This document shows positions 1-9,200 of a stretch of 35,819 nucleotides of DNA, in pieces. Position 1 is the stretch's first letter. Each line of letters begins with the position of its first letter. Source of the DNA: an uncultured Acidobacteriota bacterium (lineage in GTDB: Bacteria > Acidobacteriota > Thermoanaerobaculia > Gp7-AA8); the NCBI GenBank assembly GCA_946887105.1, contig CAMPKJ010000019.1, positions 1 through 35,819 on the forward strand. The letters run 5' to 3'. The notes beneath the pieces were generated by a model. That model did no database searches. It had not been told where the DNA came from and saw only the letters and a program-made list of their open reading frames with translations. Position numbers and translations under genes: made by a program.

Positions 1-2
1 AC

Positions 3-3000
3 GGGACGAAGCAGACGGGGAAGGGAAAGTTCTTCGTCTCCAGTCTGGCTCCGAAAATCGAAGTGAACCAGGCCGTGCCCACTGATTGCGCCGCCCAGAC
101 CTGCATCGCCAATCACAACACGGTGGTGCGCGTCCGGCTCCCGTGCAACGGTGAAGGATGTACGACGGGCAAGGGCGCGGCAGCGGGAACGTTGTTCGTG
201 TACCGCGATGGTGGTCTGGTCGGAGCGTTTCGTCCTGACCGGCCGATCGCCGTTCTGGCTGCAGGCGCTCAGGCTTCGGTGGTGAATCGCGGCAGGGGTT
301 TCGACGCGCTGAACTTCGCCTTCCGCGATGCTCAGGCGCTCGGCGAGGGCACATATGAATTCGTATTCGAGCTCGATCCGAGAAACGTCGGCGCGGCTCC
401 ATCCGGGAGTTCGCCGGATAAAAAGAAAAACCTGACCGTCAGCAAGACCGGGCAGCGCTTCAGGAACGGCAATGGCGCTCCGCTCCGCATCGCGGTTTTC
501 GTGGAGGGGAACGATCCTCGCGATGTCTCGAAGGCCCTCCGTTCTTTTGGGTTTCTGCGCGCCACGTATCCGTTGAGCAGCCAGCACGTCTCCCTCCAGT
601 ACATCCCGTCGAGCAAGGGCTACTCGTCCGTCGGGGACGCGTTTTCCTTCTGGGTGTTCACGCGCTGTCTGCATGAGATCAATCGAACCGTGCAGTTTCC
701 GTTCACGAACCTGGTTCTCTTCACGCGCAACAGCGGCATGACCGAAAAAGGCGCCACACGCGGCATGAGCAACTGCCAGTCCTCATCGGGAGTGATGTCC
801 TGCAGGGGCAACGTGTCGTTCGTCAACATCGATCACACCGACCTGGAGATGACCATCGCCCATGAGATCGGTCACACGAGACTCCTTGGCGACGAGTACG
901 TCGATGAAGGGGGTGCGGATACACCGTCGTTTCTCAACCCGAAATGCGCGGGGTGGGATAGCGGCTGTCCGGTGGAAGAAGGATCGATGAATACGATCAA
1001 TCTGACCACCTCGGCTGTCGACGTCGCGCGTCCGCAACTCGATGGCACAGTCAAGAAAAGCATCATGGGCAATGCGCCGGGACCGGATCGGTGGCCGACC
1101 ATGACGGTTTGGAACTGGCTCTATTCCGTCCACGGGCCGCGCGCGAGCTCCACGTCTACACAGGCGGTCACTCCCGAGGCTACGGGCAATGCGATGGTCG
1201 TCTCCGGAATCCTCGACCAGAGCGATCGCGTGACGAACCTTCTCGTCCAGCGTGGCGCGGTTCCAGTCGAAGGCGCGGACCAGACCACCGGCGGCTACTC
1301 CGTCGAAGTGCAGGACGGCGCCGGAGCGCGTCTCAATATCAAGCAGTTCCAGCCCTCCTTCGTCCTGCTGCACCGAGGGACGAGGGAACAGACCATGTTC
1401 CTCGTGAATCTCACTGATTCGACGTCCGCGCGAAAAGTCGTGGTGAAGAAGGGCACGGCCGTGCTGGCCACGCAGAACATCTCCACGAACGCGCCGGCGG
1501 TCAGCTTTACCGCTCCTTCGGGAGGAACGCTCAGCGGCACGGTCAACGTGCAATGGACGGCCTCGGATACCGATGGCGATCCATTGACGTTCGCGTTGTT
1601 GTACTCGCCGAATGGCGACCAGTGGATGACGATCGAGAACGGCCTGACCGCGAAAGCCTTTGCGTGGAACACCGCTGCCTATCCCGGTTCGCCGACGGGG
1701 CGTCTCCGACTGATTGCCAGCGACGGCGCAAACGAAACCCATGCGACTTCTGCATCGTTCACGATCGCGCGCAAGCCGCCGATCGTGACGATCACCGCTC
1801 CGGCGGACGGCGCAGCGTTTCCCGCCGGCACTCCGGTCACCATCTCCGGCTTTGCGTACGATCCGCAGGCCGGCGAATTGCCGGCAAGCACACTCGCTTA
1901 CGCCTCGAACCGCGCCGGAGCGCTCGGCACCGGTAGCAGCGTCACGGCCGGCAACCTGGCGGTGGGCGATCACGTCATCACGCTCACGGGCACACCTGCC
2001 GGTGGAAGCGCCGCGACGACTGCGATCAAGGTCACCATCTTCACGCCGTCGGCGGATCTGCGAGTGATCCCCGCGGCCGGTTCGACGGCCGGCAGCGGCG
2101 GTTCGTTCTTCAAGACATCGGTGCAGATCCACAATCCGACGGACGCGACGATGGCTGGGAGGTTCGTCTATCACCCGGCGGGACCGAGCGGCACGTCATC
2201 CGACCCATCGCTGCCGTACATGCTCCTGCCGCGCCAGACCCTCGCGTACGACGATTTACTTCCTCAGTTCGGTCAAGGCGGCCTTGGGAGCGTCGATCTC
2301 ATTGCCACGCGTGGAGCGCCGCCGGTGACGGTGGTTCGCATCTTCAATGACGCGGGCAAGGCTGGGACAACGGGGATGACGGAGGAGCTGTTTCGTGAGA
2401 GCGAGGCGCTCAAGACAGGCGAGAGCGGCGTGCTGCTCGCGCCGATCGACCCGGCCCGGGCGCGCTACAACGTCGGCATTCGCACGCTCGCCGCCGGAGC
2501 ATCCATCAGGATGACGTTGAAGAACGCGCAGGGAACCGTGCGTACCAGCGTCACCCGCCAATACGCAGCGACGAGCTTCACGCAGGTCACAGCGGGGAGC
2601 CTGCTGGGGATCGCACCAGGAGCGGGAGACGCGATCGTGATGGAGATTCTGTCGGGCAGCGCGATCGTTTACGGCGCCTCGACCGACAACCTGACGCAGG
2701 ATCCAAGCCTGCAGATCGCACGAGCCTCCTCGTTCCACGCCGGCAGCGGCAGGCGTGTGTTTCCCGTGGTCGGCTCGGCCGCAGGATCCCTAGGCTCGTT
2801 CTTCCGCACCTCGGTGCAGCTTCACAACGCCAGCAACGCCACGATCAACGGAGTGCTCCGTTACCATCCGGCCGGTCGCAGCGGAACGAACGTCGATCCC
2901 TCGCTGCCGTACACGCTTGCTCCGGGAGCGTCGTACAGCACCGCGGATGTTCTGCAGGCGATGAAACAGGCCGGACTGGGAAGCCTGGATCTCGTGCCGA

Positions 3001-3425
3001 CGGGCAACGTCGCGCCGGTGGCGGTCGTGCGAATCTACAACGACGCCGGTGCGGCAGGAACGACCGGCCTCACCGAGGAACAGATGAAGAGCGCGGATGC
3101 ACTCGCCGCCGGACAGAGCGGCGTCCTGGTGGCTCCGTCCGATCCGAAGAAAAGCCGGTTCAATCTCGGGGTTCGCACGTTGGATGCCGGCGCCAGTCTG
3201 ACCTTGACGTTACGCTCGGCGACGGGAGCGGTTCGCAGGACCGTCACTCCCGTCTTCGCGCCGAACTACTTCCAACAGACTACCGCCGCGCAGCTCCTCG
3301 GCGAGACCCCGCTGGCCAATGACACGGTGACTGTGAAGGTCGACGCAGGAAGCGCCATCGTGTACGGGTCATCGACCGATAACAAGACGCAGGATGCGAG
3401 TCTGCAGATTGCCAAGAGACAGTGA
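3..3425 (+). CDS. M64-like secreted metallopeptidase with tandem C-terminal repeats (5' partial)
   Basis: The frame is open to the left edge of the window, so the N-terminus and any signal peptide are missing; a GTG at 63 is only an internal candidate start. Counting from that GTG, residues 267-279 read HEIGHTRLLGDEY, the zinc-binding HExxH motif followed by DEY as in M64 (IgA-peptidase-like) enzymes. Next come Ig/fibronectin-like segments (about 485-660), then two homologous 220-residue domains at 667-886 and 898-1117. Both domains begin with RVxP and GSFF(K/R)TSVQ(I/L)HN and end with SLQIA. The likely role is an exported peptidase with adhesive or surface-targeting repeats. The fold assignment of the 220-residue unit is unknown to me. 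The peptidase call rests on the HEIGH...DEY motif and the domain order. Confidence 0.8.
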   Translation, partial: GTKQTGKGKFFVSSLAPKIEVNQAVPTDCAAQTCIANHNTVVRVRLPCNGEGCTTGKGAAAGTLFVYRDGGLVGAFRPDRPIAVLAAGAQASVVNRGRGFDALNFAFRDAQALGEGTYEFVFELDPRNVGAAPSGSSPDKKKNLTVSKTGQRFRNGNGAPLRIAVFVEGNDPRDVSKALRSFGFLRATYPLSSQHVSLQYIPSSKGYSSVGDAFSFWVFTRCLHEINRTVQFPFTNLVLFTRNSGMTEKGATRGMSNCQSSSGVMSCRGNVSFVNIDHTDLEMTIAHEIGHTRLLGDEYVDEGGADTPSFLNPKCAGWDSGCPVEEGSMNTINLTTSAVDVARPQLDGTVKKSIMGNAPGPDRWPTMTVWNWLYSVHGPRASSTSTQAVTPEATGNAMVVSGILDQSDRVTNLLVQRGAVPVEGADQTTGGYSVEVQDGAGARLNIKQFQPSFVLLHRGTREQTMFLVNLTDSTSARKVVVKKGTAVLATQNISTNAPAVSFTAPSGGTLSGTVNVQWTASDTDGDPLTFALLYSPNGDQWMTIENGLTAKAFAWNTAAYPGSPTGRLRLIASDGANETHATSASFTIARKPPIVTITAPADGAAFPAGTPVTISGFAYDPQAGELPASTLAYASNRAGALGTGSSVTAGNLAVGDHVITLTGTPAGGSAATTAIKVTIFTPSADLRVIPAAGSTAGSGGSFFKTSVQIHNPTDATMAGRFVYHPAGPSGTSSDPSLPYMLLPRQTLAYDDLLPQFGQGGLGSVDLIATRGAPPVTVVRIFNDAGKAGTTGMTEELFRESEALKTGESGVLLAPIDPARARYNVGIRTLAAGASIRMTLKNAQGTVRTSVTRQYAATSFTQVTAGSLLGIAPGAGDAIVMEILSGSAIVYGASTDNLTQDPSLQIARASSFHAGSGRRVFPVVGSAAGSLGSFFRTSVQLHNASNATINGVLRYHPAGRSGTNVDPSLPYTLAPGASYSTADVLQAMKQAGLGSLDLVPTGNVAPVAVVRIYNDAGAAGTTGLTEEQMKSADALAAGQSGVLVAPSDPKKSRFNLGVRTLDAGASLTLTLRSATGAVRRTVTPVFAPNYFQQTTAAQLLGETPLANDTVTVKVDAGSAIVYGSSTDNKTQDASLQIAKRQ
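2061..2720 (+). repeat. Repeat unit 1 of a tandem 220-codon domain
   Basis: Residues 667-886 of the peptidase. The unit is the same length as the second copy at 2754-3413 and shares ordered blocks with it: GSFFKTSVQIHNP, YHPAG, DPSLPY, GLGSVDL, VVRIFNDAG, AGTTG, SGVLLAP and STDNLTQD. This is an intragenic domain duplication, diverged at the amino-acid level, so it is old rather than recent. Confidence 0.85.
2754..3413 (+). repeat. Repeat unit 2 of a tandem 220-codon domain
   Basis: Residues 898-1117 of the peptidase, separated from unit 1 by an 11-residue linker. The matching blocks are GSFFRTSVQLHNA, YHPAG, DPSLPY, GLGSLDL, VVRIYNDAG, AGTTG, SGVLVAP and STDNKTQD. The protein ends four residues after the unit. 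Confidence 0.85.
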
Positions 3426-3540
3426 GGGCATGATGCTCGCGCTACCTCTGGCGAGCGCGTAGCGTGTTCGTGCGCCGCGCTCAGGCTCGCATCCATAGCG
3501 CCGCGCCGGTGGCGGGGGATGGCTTTAGACTGAGAGGGAG

Positions 3541-5055
3541 ATGACCACCCTCACCAGCGAACCCATCCTCCTGGAACGTGTCCGTGCGGCGGCCGAGCTG
3601 CTCGAGGCGATTGACGCCGATCGGGGGATTCTGGCGCAGTTGCCGGTGGAGGAGAGCCGGCGGTTGTTGCAGGCGACGCGGCAGGTGTCGGATCCGGATC
3701 CGCGGGCGCGGCGGCGGCTGGTGAAGGCGAGCAACCGGCGGCGGAAGGCCGCCCTCGCGCAGCAGGCGGAGCAGGTGTATGCGTCGACCGGCATTCGCGA
3801 GTTGCGGCGCAAGCCGGTGTTCACGACGCCGAATTTCTTTCCGCCTGAGGTGACGGACGACGGGCCGCGTGTTTTGCCGGAGTCGCGCCATTGCTATGTC
3901 TGCAAGGTGCACTATCAGACGGTCCATCACTTCTACGATCAGCTCTGCCCGGCTTGCGCGGAGCTGAATTTTGCGAAGCGGACGGAGCTTGCGGATCTCC
4001 GCGGACGCGTGGCGCTGCTGACCGGCGGACGCGTGAAGATCGGCTGTCAGGCGGGCCTGAAGTTGTTGCGGGCGGGCGCGCATCTCATCGTCACGACGCG
4101 GTTCCCGCGCGATTCCGCGGCGCGTTATGCGGCGGAGCCCGATTTCGCGCAGTGGTCTGATCGTCTGGAGATCTTCGGCCTCGACCTGCGCCACACGCCC
4201 AGCGTCGAAGCGTTCTGCCGCGAGATGCTGTCGACGCGGCAGCGGCTCGACTTCATCATCAACAACGCCTGCCAGACCGTGCGGCGGCCGCCGGCGTTCT
4301 ACGAGCACATGATGGAGAACGAGACCGCCGCGTTGCACGCGATGCCCGAAACCCACCGCAAGATACTCGGCACATTCGAAGGGTGGCGCGGCTATCACAT
4401 GCTGCCTGAAGGCGGCGCCGCGCTCGAGCGCATCGCCGAGGTCACGGGGTTGACACATGCGGCGGAGCTGTCGCAGGTGCCGCTGCTGCCTGAAGACCAT
4501 GCCGCGTCGCACGACCTCTTTCCGCAGGGACGACTCGATCAGGACCTGCAGCAGATCGACCTGCGCGGACGCAATTCCTGGCGGCTGCTGATGGACGAAG
4601 TGTCGTCGGTCGAGCTGCTGGAGGTGCAACTCATCAATGCGGTCGCGCCGTTCATCCTCAACGCGCGACTCAAGCCGCTGATGTTGCGCACGCCGAATCG
4701 CGACAAGCACATCGTCAACGTGTCGGCGGTGGAAGGACAGTTCTACCGGATGCACAAGACCACGCGCCATCCGCACACGAACATGGCCAAGGCCTCGCTG
4801 AACATGATGACGCGTACCGCGGCCGCCGATTACCACCACGACGGCATTCACATGAACAGCGTCGATACGGGATGGGTGACGGACGAAGATCCGGCGGAGA
4901 TCGCGGCGCGCAAGACGATCGAGCAGCGCTTTCATCCACCGCTGGACATCGTCGACGGCGCGGCGCGCATCGTCGATCCGATCATCTCCGGCATCAACAC
5001 GGGCGAGCACGTGTGGGGGCAGTTCTTGAAGGACTACAAGCCGACGGACTGGTAG
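3541..5055 (+). CDS. Two-domain SDR-like oxidoreductase with a zinc knuckle
   Basis: 504 residues. An Arg-rich helical N-terminal region (1-110) is followed by a CxxC-x14-CxxC knuckle at C118/C121/C136/C139. A Rossmann-fold short-chain dehydrogenase domain starts at about 155 with TGGRVKIG (161-168, the nucleotide-binding glycine motif), then LDLR and a NNA motif. The active-site region has Ser395 in NVSA and Lys417 in MAKAS, but the position four before Lys417 is Thr413 instead of the usual Tyr, and the Ser-Lys spacing is 22 instead of about 17. Classical SDR catalysis is therefore doubtful. A purine-rich ribosome site (gagaggga) lies directly before ATG 3541. The gene stands alone and converges with the exporter operon, 10 bases apart. 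Substrate unknown. Confidence 0.75.
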   Translation: MTTLTSEPILLERVRAAAELLEAIDADRGILAQLPVEESRRLLQATRQVSDPDPRARRRLVKASNRRRKAALAQQAEQVYASTGIRELRRKPVFTTPNFFPPEVTDDGPRVLPESRHCYVCKVHYQTVHHFYDQLCPACAELNFAKRTELADLRGRVALLTGGRVKIGCQAGLKLLRAGAHLIVTTRFPRDSAARYAAEPDFAQWSDRLEIFGLDLRHTPSVEAFCREMLSTRQRLDFIINNACQTVRRPPAFYEHMMENETAALHAMPETHRKILGTFEGWRGYHMLPEGGAALERIAEVTGLTHAAELSQVPLLPEDHAASHDLFPQGRLDQDLQQIDLRGRNSWRLLMDEVSSVELLEVQLINAVAPFILNARLKPLMLRTPNRDKHIVNVSAVEGQFYRMHKTTRHPHTNMAKASLNMMTRTAAADYHHDGIHMNSVDTGWVTDEDPAEIAARKTIEQRFHPPLDIVDGAARIVDPIISGINTGEHVWGQFLKDYKPTDW

Positions 5056-5065
5056 CAGACGTGAT

Positions 5066-6214
5066 CTAGGCGCGATCGCGCAGGGCCTCGACGGGCTGCA
5101 CGCTCGCGGCGCGCAGCGCGGGGAAGACGCCGAAGGCGAGGCCGAGGAGGAAAGAGACGAGAAGAGGGACGGCGGCGCCCCGCAGGTCGATGGCCATCGT
5201 CCAACCGATGGTGCGGCGCAGCACGAGAACGGCGATCGAGCCGCACGTCAGTCCGGCCAGACCTCCCGCGGCACTCAGGGTGCACGCCTCGGCGATGAAC
5301 AGCATGGCGATGTCGCGCTGGCGCGCGCCGACGGCCATGCGCAAGCCGATCTCCGCGGCGCGGTCGCGCGCGTTCAGCCACGTCACGGCGAGCACGCCCG
5401 CGCCGCCGACGACGAGCGTCACCAGCGCGAAGAGCCGAGCGAGGCCGAGCAGCACGCCGGAGCTGACGCGCTTCATCTCGTTCACGCGAATCAGGGACAG
5501 CACCTCGATGTCTTCGTGCAGCACGGCGCGGGCGGCGTGGCGCACCGGCTCCATCTGCTCCTGCCGTTCCGTCTGCACGAGCAGGCGTGAGAGCGAGTCC
5601 ACATTGAAGACGCGGCGCTGCGCTGTTTGCAGCGGGATCAGGATCTGATCGTCTTCATTCTGGCCGTCGGTGATGCCTTTCTCCTCGAGCTGCCCGACCA
5701 CTTCGAAAGGGATGCCGCTGATTTCGATCGTCTGGCCGACGAGGCTCTCCTCGTCATTGATCCGCTGCGCGATGAACGGTCCGATCACGGCTACGCGGCT
5801 GCGCGTTGTTTCATCGCGTTCATCGAGCATGCGTCCGTCCGCGATGGCGAAGTTGCGGATGCCGACGAACTCCGGCGGCACGCCGCGAACGGACGTCACG
5901 TGAACGCGCCGACGGTAGCGAACCGCGCGGCTCGCCTCGACGATCGGCAGGACCGTCGCGACGCCGTCGAGGTGTCGCAGCCGGACGACGTCGGACTGCG
6001 CGAGTGGAGCCGTGAGGACGGCATTGACGGTGAAGAGATTGCGGCCCATGCGCTCGGTGAGCGCGTCCATCTCGCGGCGTGCGCCGGTGCCGAGGGCGAG
6101 CAGGAGCATCATTGCGGCGATGGCCATCGCCACGGCGACGATGGCGAAGAGCGAGCGTCTGCGGCTGGCGCGCAGCGTCAGAAAGAGAATCCGGACGCGC
6201 AGTCGCAGATGCAT
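5066..6214 (-). CDS. MacB/FtsX-type ABC transporter permease (second of pair)
   Basis: About 382 residues. The N-terminus has one membrane helix (FAIVAVAMAIAAMMLLLALG), followed by a periplasmic MacB core-like domain (about 45-250) and three C-terminal helices of the FtsX domain with the usual segment on Ala/Glu-rich coupling (RAAEIGLRMAVGAR). I choose ATG 6214, which overlaps the upstream TGA by one base (TGATG), over a TTG one codon earlier. It is the last gene of the adaptor-ATPase-permease-permease operon and probably pairs with the other permease to form a type VII (MacB/Lol-like) mechanotransmission exporter. Substrate not predictable. Confidence 0.88.
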   Translation of the reverse strand: MHLRLRVRILFLTLRASRRRSLFAIVAVAMAIAAMMLLLALGTGARREMDALTERMGRNLFTVNAVLTAPLAQSDVVRLRHLDGVATVLPIVEASRAVRYRRRVHVTSVRGVPPEFVGIRNFAIADGRMLDERDETTRSRVAVIGPFIAQRINDEESLVGQTIEISGIPFEVVGQLEEKGITDGQNEDDQILIPLQTAQRRVFNVDSLSRLLVQTERQEQMEPVRHAARAVLHEDIEVLSLIRVNEMKRVSSGVLLGLARLFALVTLVVGGAGVLAVTWLNARDRAAEIGLRMAVGARQRDIAMLFIAEACTLSAAGGLAGLTCGSIAVLVLRRTIGWTMAIDLRGAAVPLLVSFLLGLAFGVFPALRAASVQPVEALRDRA

Positions 6215-7428
6215 CAACGCAGCGACTGCACGGCGTCGAGCTTCGCCGCGCGGCGTGCCGGCACGAGACCGCCGGCGATGCCGGTCAGGAGCGCGGCAAC
6301 CGCGGCGATGATCGACGCCGTCAGCGATGGCGTGACCTGCTTGACGCCGAACTTCGCCGCGAGCAGGGGAGTGACGAGCGTGCTGCCGAGCGATGCCAGC
6401 AGCAGCCCGAGGAGCGACGCGCCGACGGCGAGGATCAGCACCTCCAGCACGATCTGGAGCTGCACGTCGCGCGCGCGTGCGCCGACTGCCTTGCGCAGGC
6501 CGAGCTCCGCGGTCCGCGACCGGATGTTGAGCTGCGTGACGCTGAAGATCACGCCCGCGGAGATCAGAAACGCGGCCGCGGCGATCGCCGGAATGAAGAG
6601 GTCGAAGATCCGGAACGAACGCTCGGCCATCGACCGCACCATCACGGGAGTGATGACCACGAAGTCGTCGTCCTGTCCCGCCGCGACGGCGTGCCGCTCG
6701 CGCATCGTGCGCAGGATCTCGTCGCGCACCGCGTTCGCGCGCGCGGGGTCGTCGATGAGGAACGTCGCGGCGGAGACGTAATCGATACGCTCGATCTCGT
6801 CGAGCAGCGTGGTATAGGGGATGACGATGGTCTGGTCCATGTCGGCGCCGTGCGGATCGACGCCGGTGCTCTCCAGAATGCCGCGGATCTCGAACGGTAC
6901 GTTGTCGATGAATAGCCGCGCGCCGATCGGTGACTGTCCGGGGAAGAGCTCGGCCGCGGTGGTCGAGCCGAGCAAGACGACGTTCGCGCGCTTCGTCACG
7001 TCATCGGCGGTGAAGAACTCGCCGTCCTGCACCGAGCGGCGCCGCACGACTTCTGCTTTCTCCGACATGCCGGTGACCGGCACGCGCACGCTGTTGCCGC
7101 CGTGGCGGACGTCGCGACTGACGATCACGATCGGATCCCATTCGGCGATCCCGAGCTCCGCGGCCACGGTCTCGACGTCCGCGAGTTTCAGATTCGTGCG
7201 TCCCGCGCGTCCGCCCATGAACCCGCCGCCGGCCATCAGCACCACGCCGTCGGCCGGATACGCGCGGTCGATGAAGACGTCGAACGCCTGCCGCACGCCC
7301 ACCGCGACGCTCTGCAGCAGCACCGTCGCGAGCACGCTCACGCAGATGCCCGCGGCGATGATGGCGCTGCGCAACCGATAGCGCGTCACGCGCAGCCACA
7401 CGCTCCGCCAGAGCAGCGCGCGGTTCAT
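6214..7428 (-). CDS. MacB/FtsX-type ABC transporter permease (first of pair)
   Basis: 404 residues with the MacB-PCD plus FtsX layout. The N-terminal helix is near residues 20-45, the large periplasmic part includes the DGEFFTADDVTKRANVVLLG stretch typical of MacB-PCD, and three helices follow, with RTAELGLRKAVGAR as the cytoplasmic coupling segment. ATG 7428 overlaps the ATPase stop by four bases (ATGA), and its own stop overlaps the next permease by one base, so translation is probably coupled. Two non-identical permeases suggest a heterodimer. An antimicrobial or lipid substrate is the common case for the family, but the sequence does not say which. Confidence 0.88.
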   Translation of the reverse strand: MNRALLWRSVWLRVTRYRLRSAIIAAGICVSVLATVLLQSVAVGVRQAFDVFIDRAYPADGVVLMAGGGFMGGRAGRTNLKLADVETVAAELGIAEWDPIVIVSRDVRHGGNSVRVPVTGMSEKAEVVRRRSVQDGEFFTADDVTKRANVVLLGSTTAAELFPGQSPIGARLFIDNVPFEIRGILESTGVDPHGADMDQTIVIPYTTLLDEIERIDYVSAATFLIDDPARANAVRDEILRTMRERHAVAAGQDDDFVVITPVMVRSMAERSFRIFDLFIPAIAAAAFLISAGVIFSVTQLNIRSRTAELGLRKAVGARARDVQLQIVLEVLILAVGASLLGLLLASLGSTLVTPLLAAKFGVKQVTPSLTASIIAAVAALLTGIAGGLVPARRAAKLDAVQSLR

Positions 7429-8108
7429 GCGACACCTCGCGCGCGGTCGTCGGATTCGACGCGTCCATCGCGAATGCGCACCACGCGCGGCGTTTCCTTC
7501 GCCACTTCCGGATCGTGCGTGATCACCACGACTGTCGTGCCGTTCGCGTTCAGCTTCGCGAGCAGCTCGACGATCTCGCGCGTTGCCGCGGAGTCGAGGT
7601 TGCCGGTCGGCTCATCCGCGAGCAGCACCGACGGCTCGTTCACGATCGCGCGCGCGATGGCCACGCGTTGCTGTTGCCCACCCGACAACTCCTCGGCGAG
7701 ATGATTGCGCCGATCCGCCAATCCGACCGCCTCTAGCGCGGCCTCGCTGCGTTCGCGATAGTCGCGGCGATCGGCGTAGAGCAGCGGCAGCTGCACGTTC
7801 TCCGTCGCGGTCGTGCGGGGCAGCAGGTGGTACGACTGGAACACGAATCCGATGAAGCGATTGCGCAGCCGGGCCAGCTCGTCCGCGCTGCGATCGTGCA
7901 CGGCCTTGCCATCGAGCAGGTACTGGCCGCGATCGGGACGGTCGAGCAAACCGATCACGTTCATGAGCGTGCTTTTTCCCGATCCGGACGGTCCGAGGAT
8001 GGCCAGCATCTCGCCGCGGGCGACGTGCAGCGAGAGGTGATCGAGCGCGCGCACGGGCGGCTCTTTGGGTTTCTGATAGGTCTTCACGAGACTGTGCAGC
8101 TCGATCAT
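7425..8108 (-). CDS. ABC transporter ATP-binding protein (MacB/LolD type)
   Basis: 227 residues from ATG 8108, which overlaps the adaptor stop by four bases; the frame is open upstream but that part has no family similarity. The Walker A motif GPSGSGKS is at 39-46, followed by the Q-loop in FVFQSYHLLP, the signature LSGGQQQR, Walker B VLLADEP with TGNLDS, and the switch histidine in VVITHD. Length and motifs are those of LolD/MacB-class ATPases that drive FtsX-type permeases. It powers the exporter made with the two downstream permeases. Confidence 0.93.
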   Translation of the reverse strand: MIELHSLVKTYQKPKEPPVRALDHLSLHVARGEMLAILGPSGSGKSTLMNVIGLLDRPDRGQYLLDGKAVHDRSADELARLRNRFIGFVFQSYHLLPRTTATENVQLPLLYADRRDYRERSEAALEAVGLADRRNHLAEELSGGQQQRVAIARAIVNEPSVLLADEPTGNLDSAATREIVELLAKLNANGTTVVVITHDPEVAKETPRVVRIRDGRVESDDRARGVA

Positions 8109-9163
8109 TCCGAGGTCTCCTTCCAGAACTTCCGGTCGGCGAGGACGGTCTCGCCCGCGGCCAGACCGGATGTGATCTCGATGCTGTGCGGCGTCTGCAT
8201 GCCGGTGGTGACGCGGCGCTCGATCCATGCGCCGCCCTTCTTCACAACCACGAACGTGCGGCCGCTTCTGCGCAGCAACGCGCTTCGCGGCACGGCGAGC
8301 ACGCCTTCGCGACGCGCGAGCACGAACGTGACGTGCACGGTCATCTCGGGGCGGATCGGCAGTCCGTGACCGCCCGCGATCCCGACGATGACGATGTAGT
8401 TCACGACGTTGTTGACCAGCTGCGCCTTCGGGTAGATCGCCTCGACGACGCCGTTGACCTCGCGCCCCGGAAACGCGTCGACGCGAAACGTGACGCGTTG
8501 TCCTTCGCGCACGCGGCCGATGTCGGTCTCGTCGACGAACGTCTGCACTTCGAGGCGGTCGAGGTCGACGATGGTGACGAACGTCGGCGAGGCGAGGCTG
8601 GCGGCGATGGTCTCGCCGCGATTGGTCGAGACGGAGCCGATGGTGCCGGCCACCGGCGCACGAATGATGGTCTGCCGCAGCGACACCTCCGCCTCGGCCA
8701 GCGCGGCGCGCATGCGGCGCACCTCCGCCCGCCGGACTTTCAGATTCGTTTTCGCGCGGTCGGCGTCGAACTGCGGCACGAGATCGCCAAGCCGCTCGAT
8801 GCGTTGCAGCTCGCCCGCGGCGTACTCCTCCTCGGCGATCGTGGATGCGAGCTGCGCGCGCAGGACCTCCGTACGCGCGCGCCAGTCGGCGTCTTCGAGC
8901 GATGCCAGCAGATCGCCTTTCTTCACGCGATCGCCGACTTCCACGTTCAGTTCCGTGACCACGCCGGAGATGCGCGAGCCGACCTTCACTTCCGCGCCGA
9001 CTTTCGGCTTGATCGTGCCGATTGCGATCGCGGTCTCGGCGAGGGTCGTGCGTGTGACGCGGAGCGCGGGCATCTCGATGGCGCCGCCGGATGTCATGCG
9101 CGAACGGCTGAACGCGGCGGCGATCGCGAGAAGAACGACTGCCGTGATGACCGAAGCTCGCAT
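8105..9163 (-). CDS. HlyD/MacA-like periplasmic adaptor subunit
   Basis: 352 residues. A single N-terminal helix (VITAVVLLAIAAAF) anchors it in the inner membrane. A biotinyl-lipoyl-like segment (SGVVTELNVEVGDRVKKGD) comes next, then a coiled-coil hairpin (about 95-165), the second lipoyl half (IIRAPVAGTIGSV), a beta-barrel and a membrane-proximal domain. This is the order of MacA-type membrane fusion proteins, which link the ABC exporter to an outer-membrane channel; no TolC-like gene is in the window. It is the first gene of the operon, divergent from the two-component genes, with 90 bases between the start codons. Confidence 0.9.
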   Translation of the reverse strand: MRASVITAVVLLAIAAAFSRSRMTSGGAIEMPALRVTRTTLAETAIAIGTIKPKVGAEVKVGSRISGVVTELNVEVGDRVKKGDLLASLEDADWRARTEVLRAQLASTIAEEEYAAGELQRIERLGDLVPQFDADRAKTNLKVRRAEVRRMRAALAEAEVSLRQTIIRAPVAGTIGSVSTNRGETIAASLASPTFVTIVDLDRLEVQTFVDETDIGRVREGQRVTFRVDAFPGREVNGVVEAIYPKAQLVNNVVNYIVIVGIAGGHGLPIRPEMTVHVTFVLARREGVLAVPRSALLRRSGRTFVVVKKGGAWIERRVTTGMQTPHSIEITSGLAAGETVLADRKFWKETSE

Positions 9164-9200
9164 GTCGCGGCGCAGACTACGAGCGCGGCGATGAACGAAT

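Noticed and set aside
3426..3540. GCTCGC/GCGAGC inverted repeat after the peptidase gene as a terminator
   Set aside because: Only six base pairs with a ten-base loop and no T-tract; not distinguishable from chance in this GC-rich sequence.
5627..6781. Plus-strand open frame across the two permease genes
   Set aside because: Runs through two well-supported membrane-protein genes and shows only Arg/Asp-rich shadow sequence.
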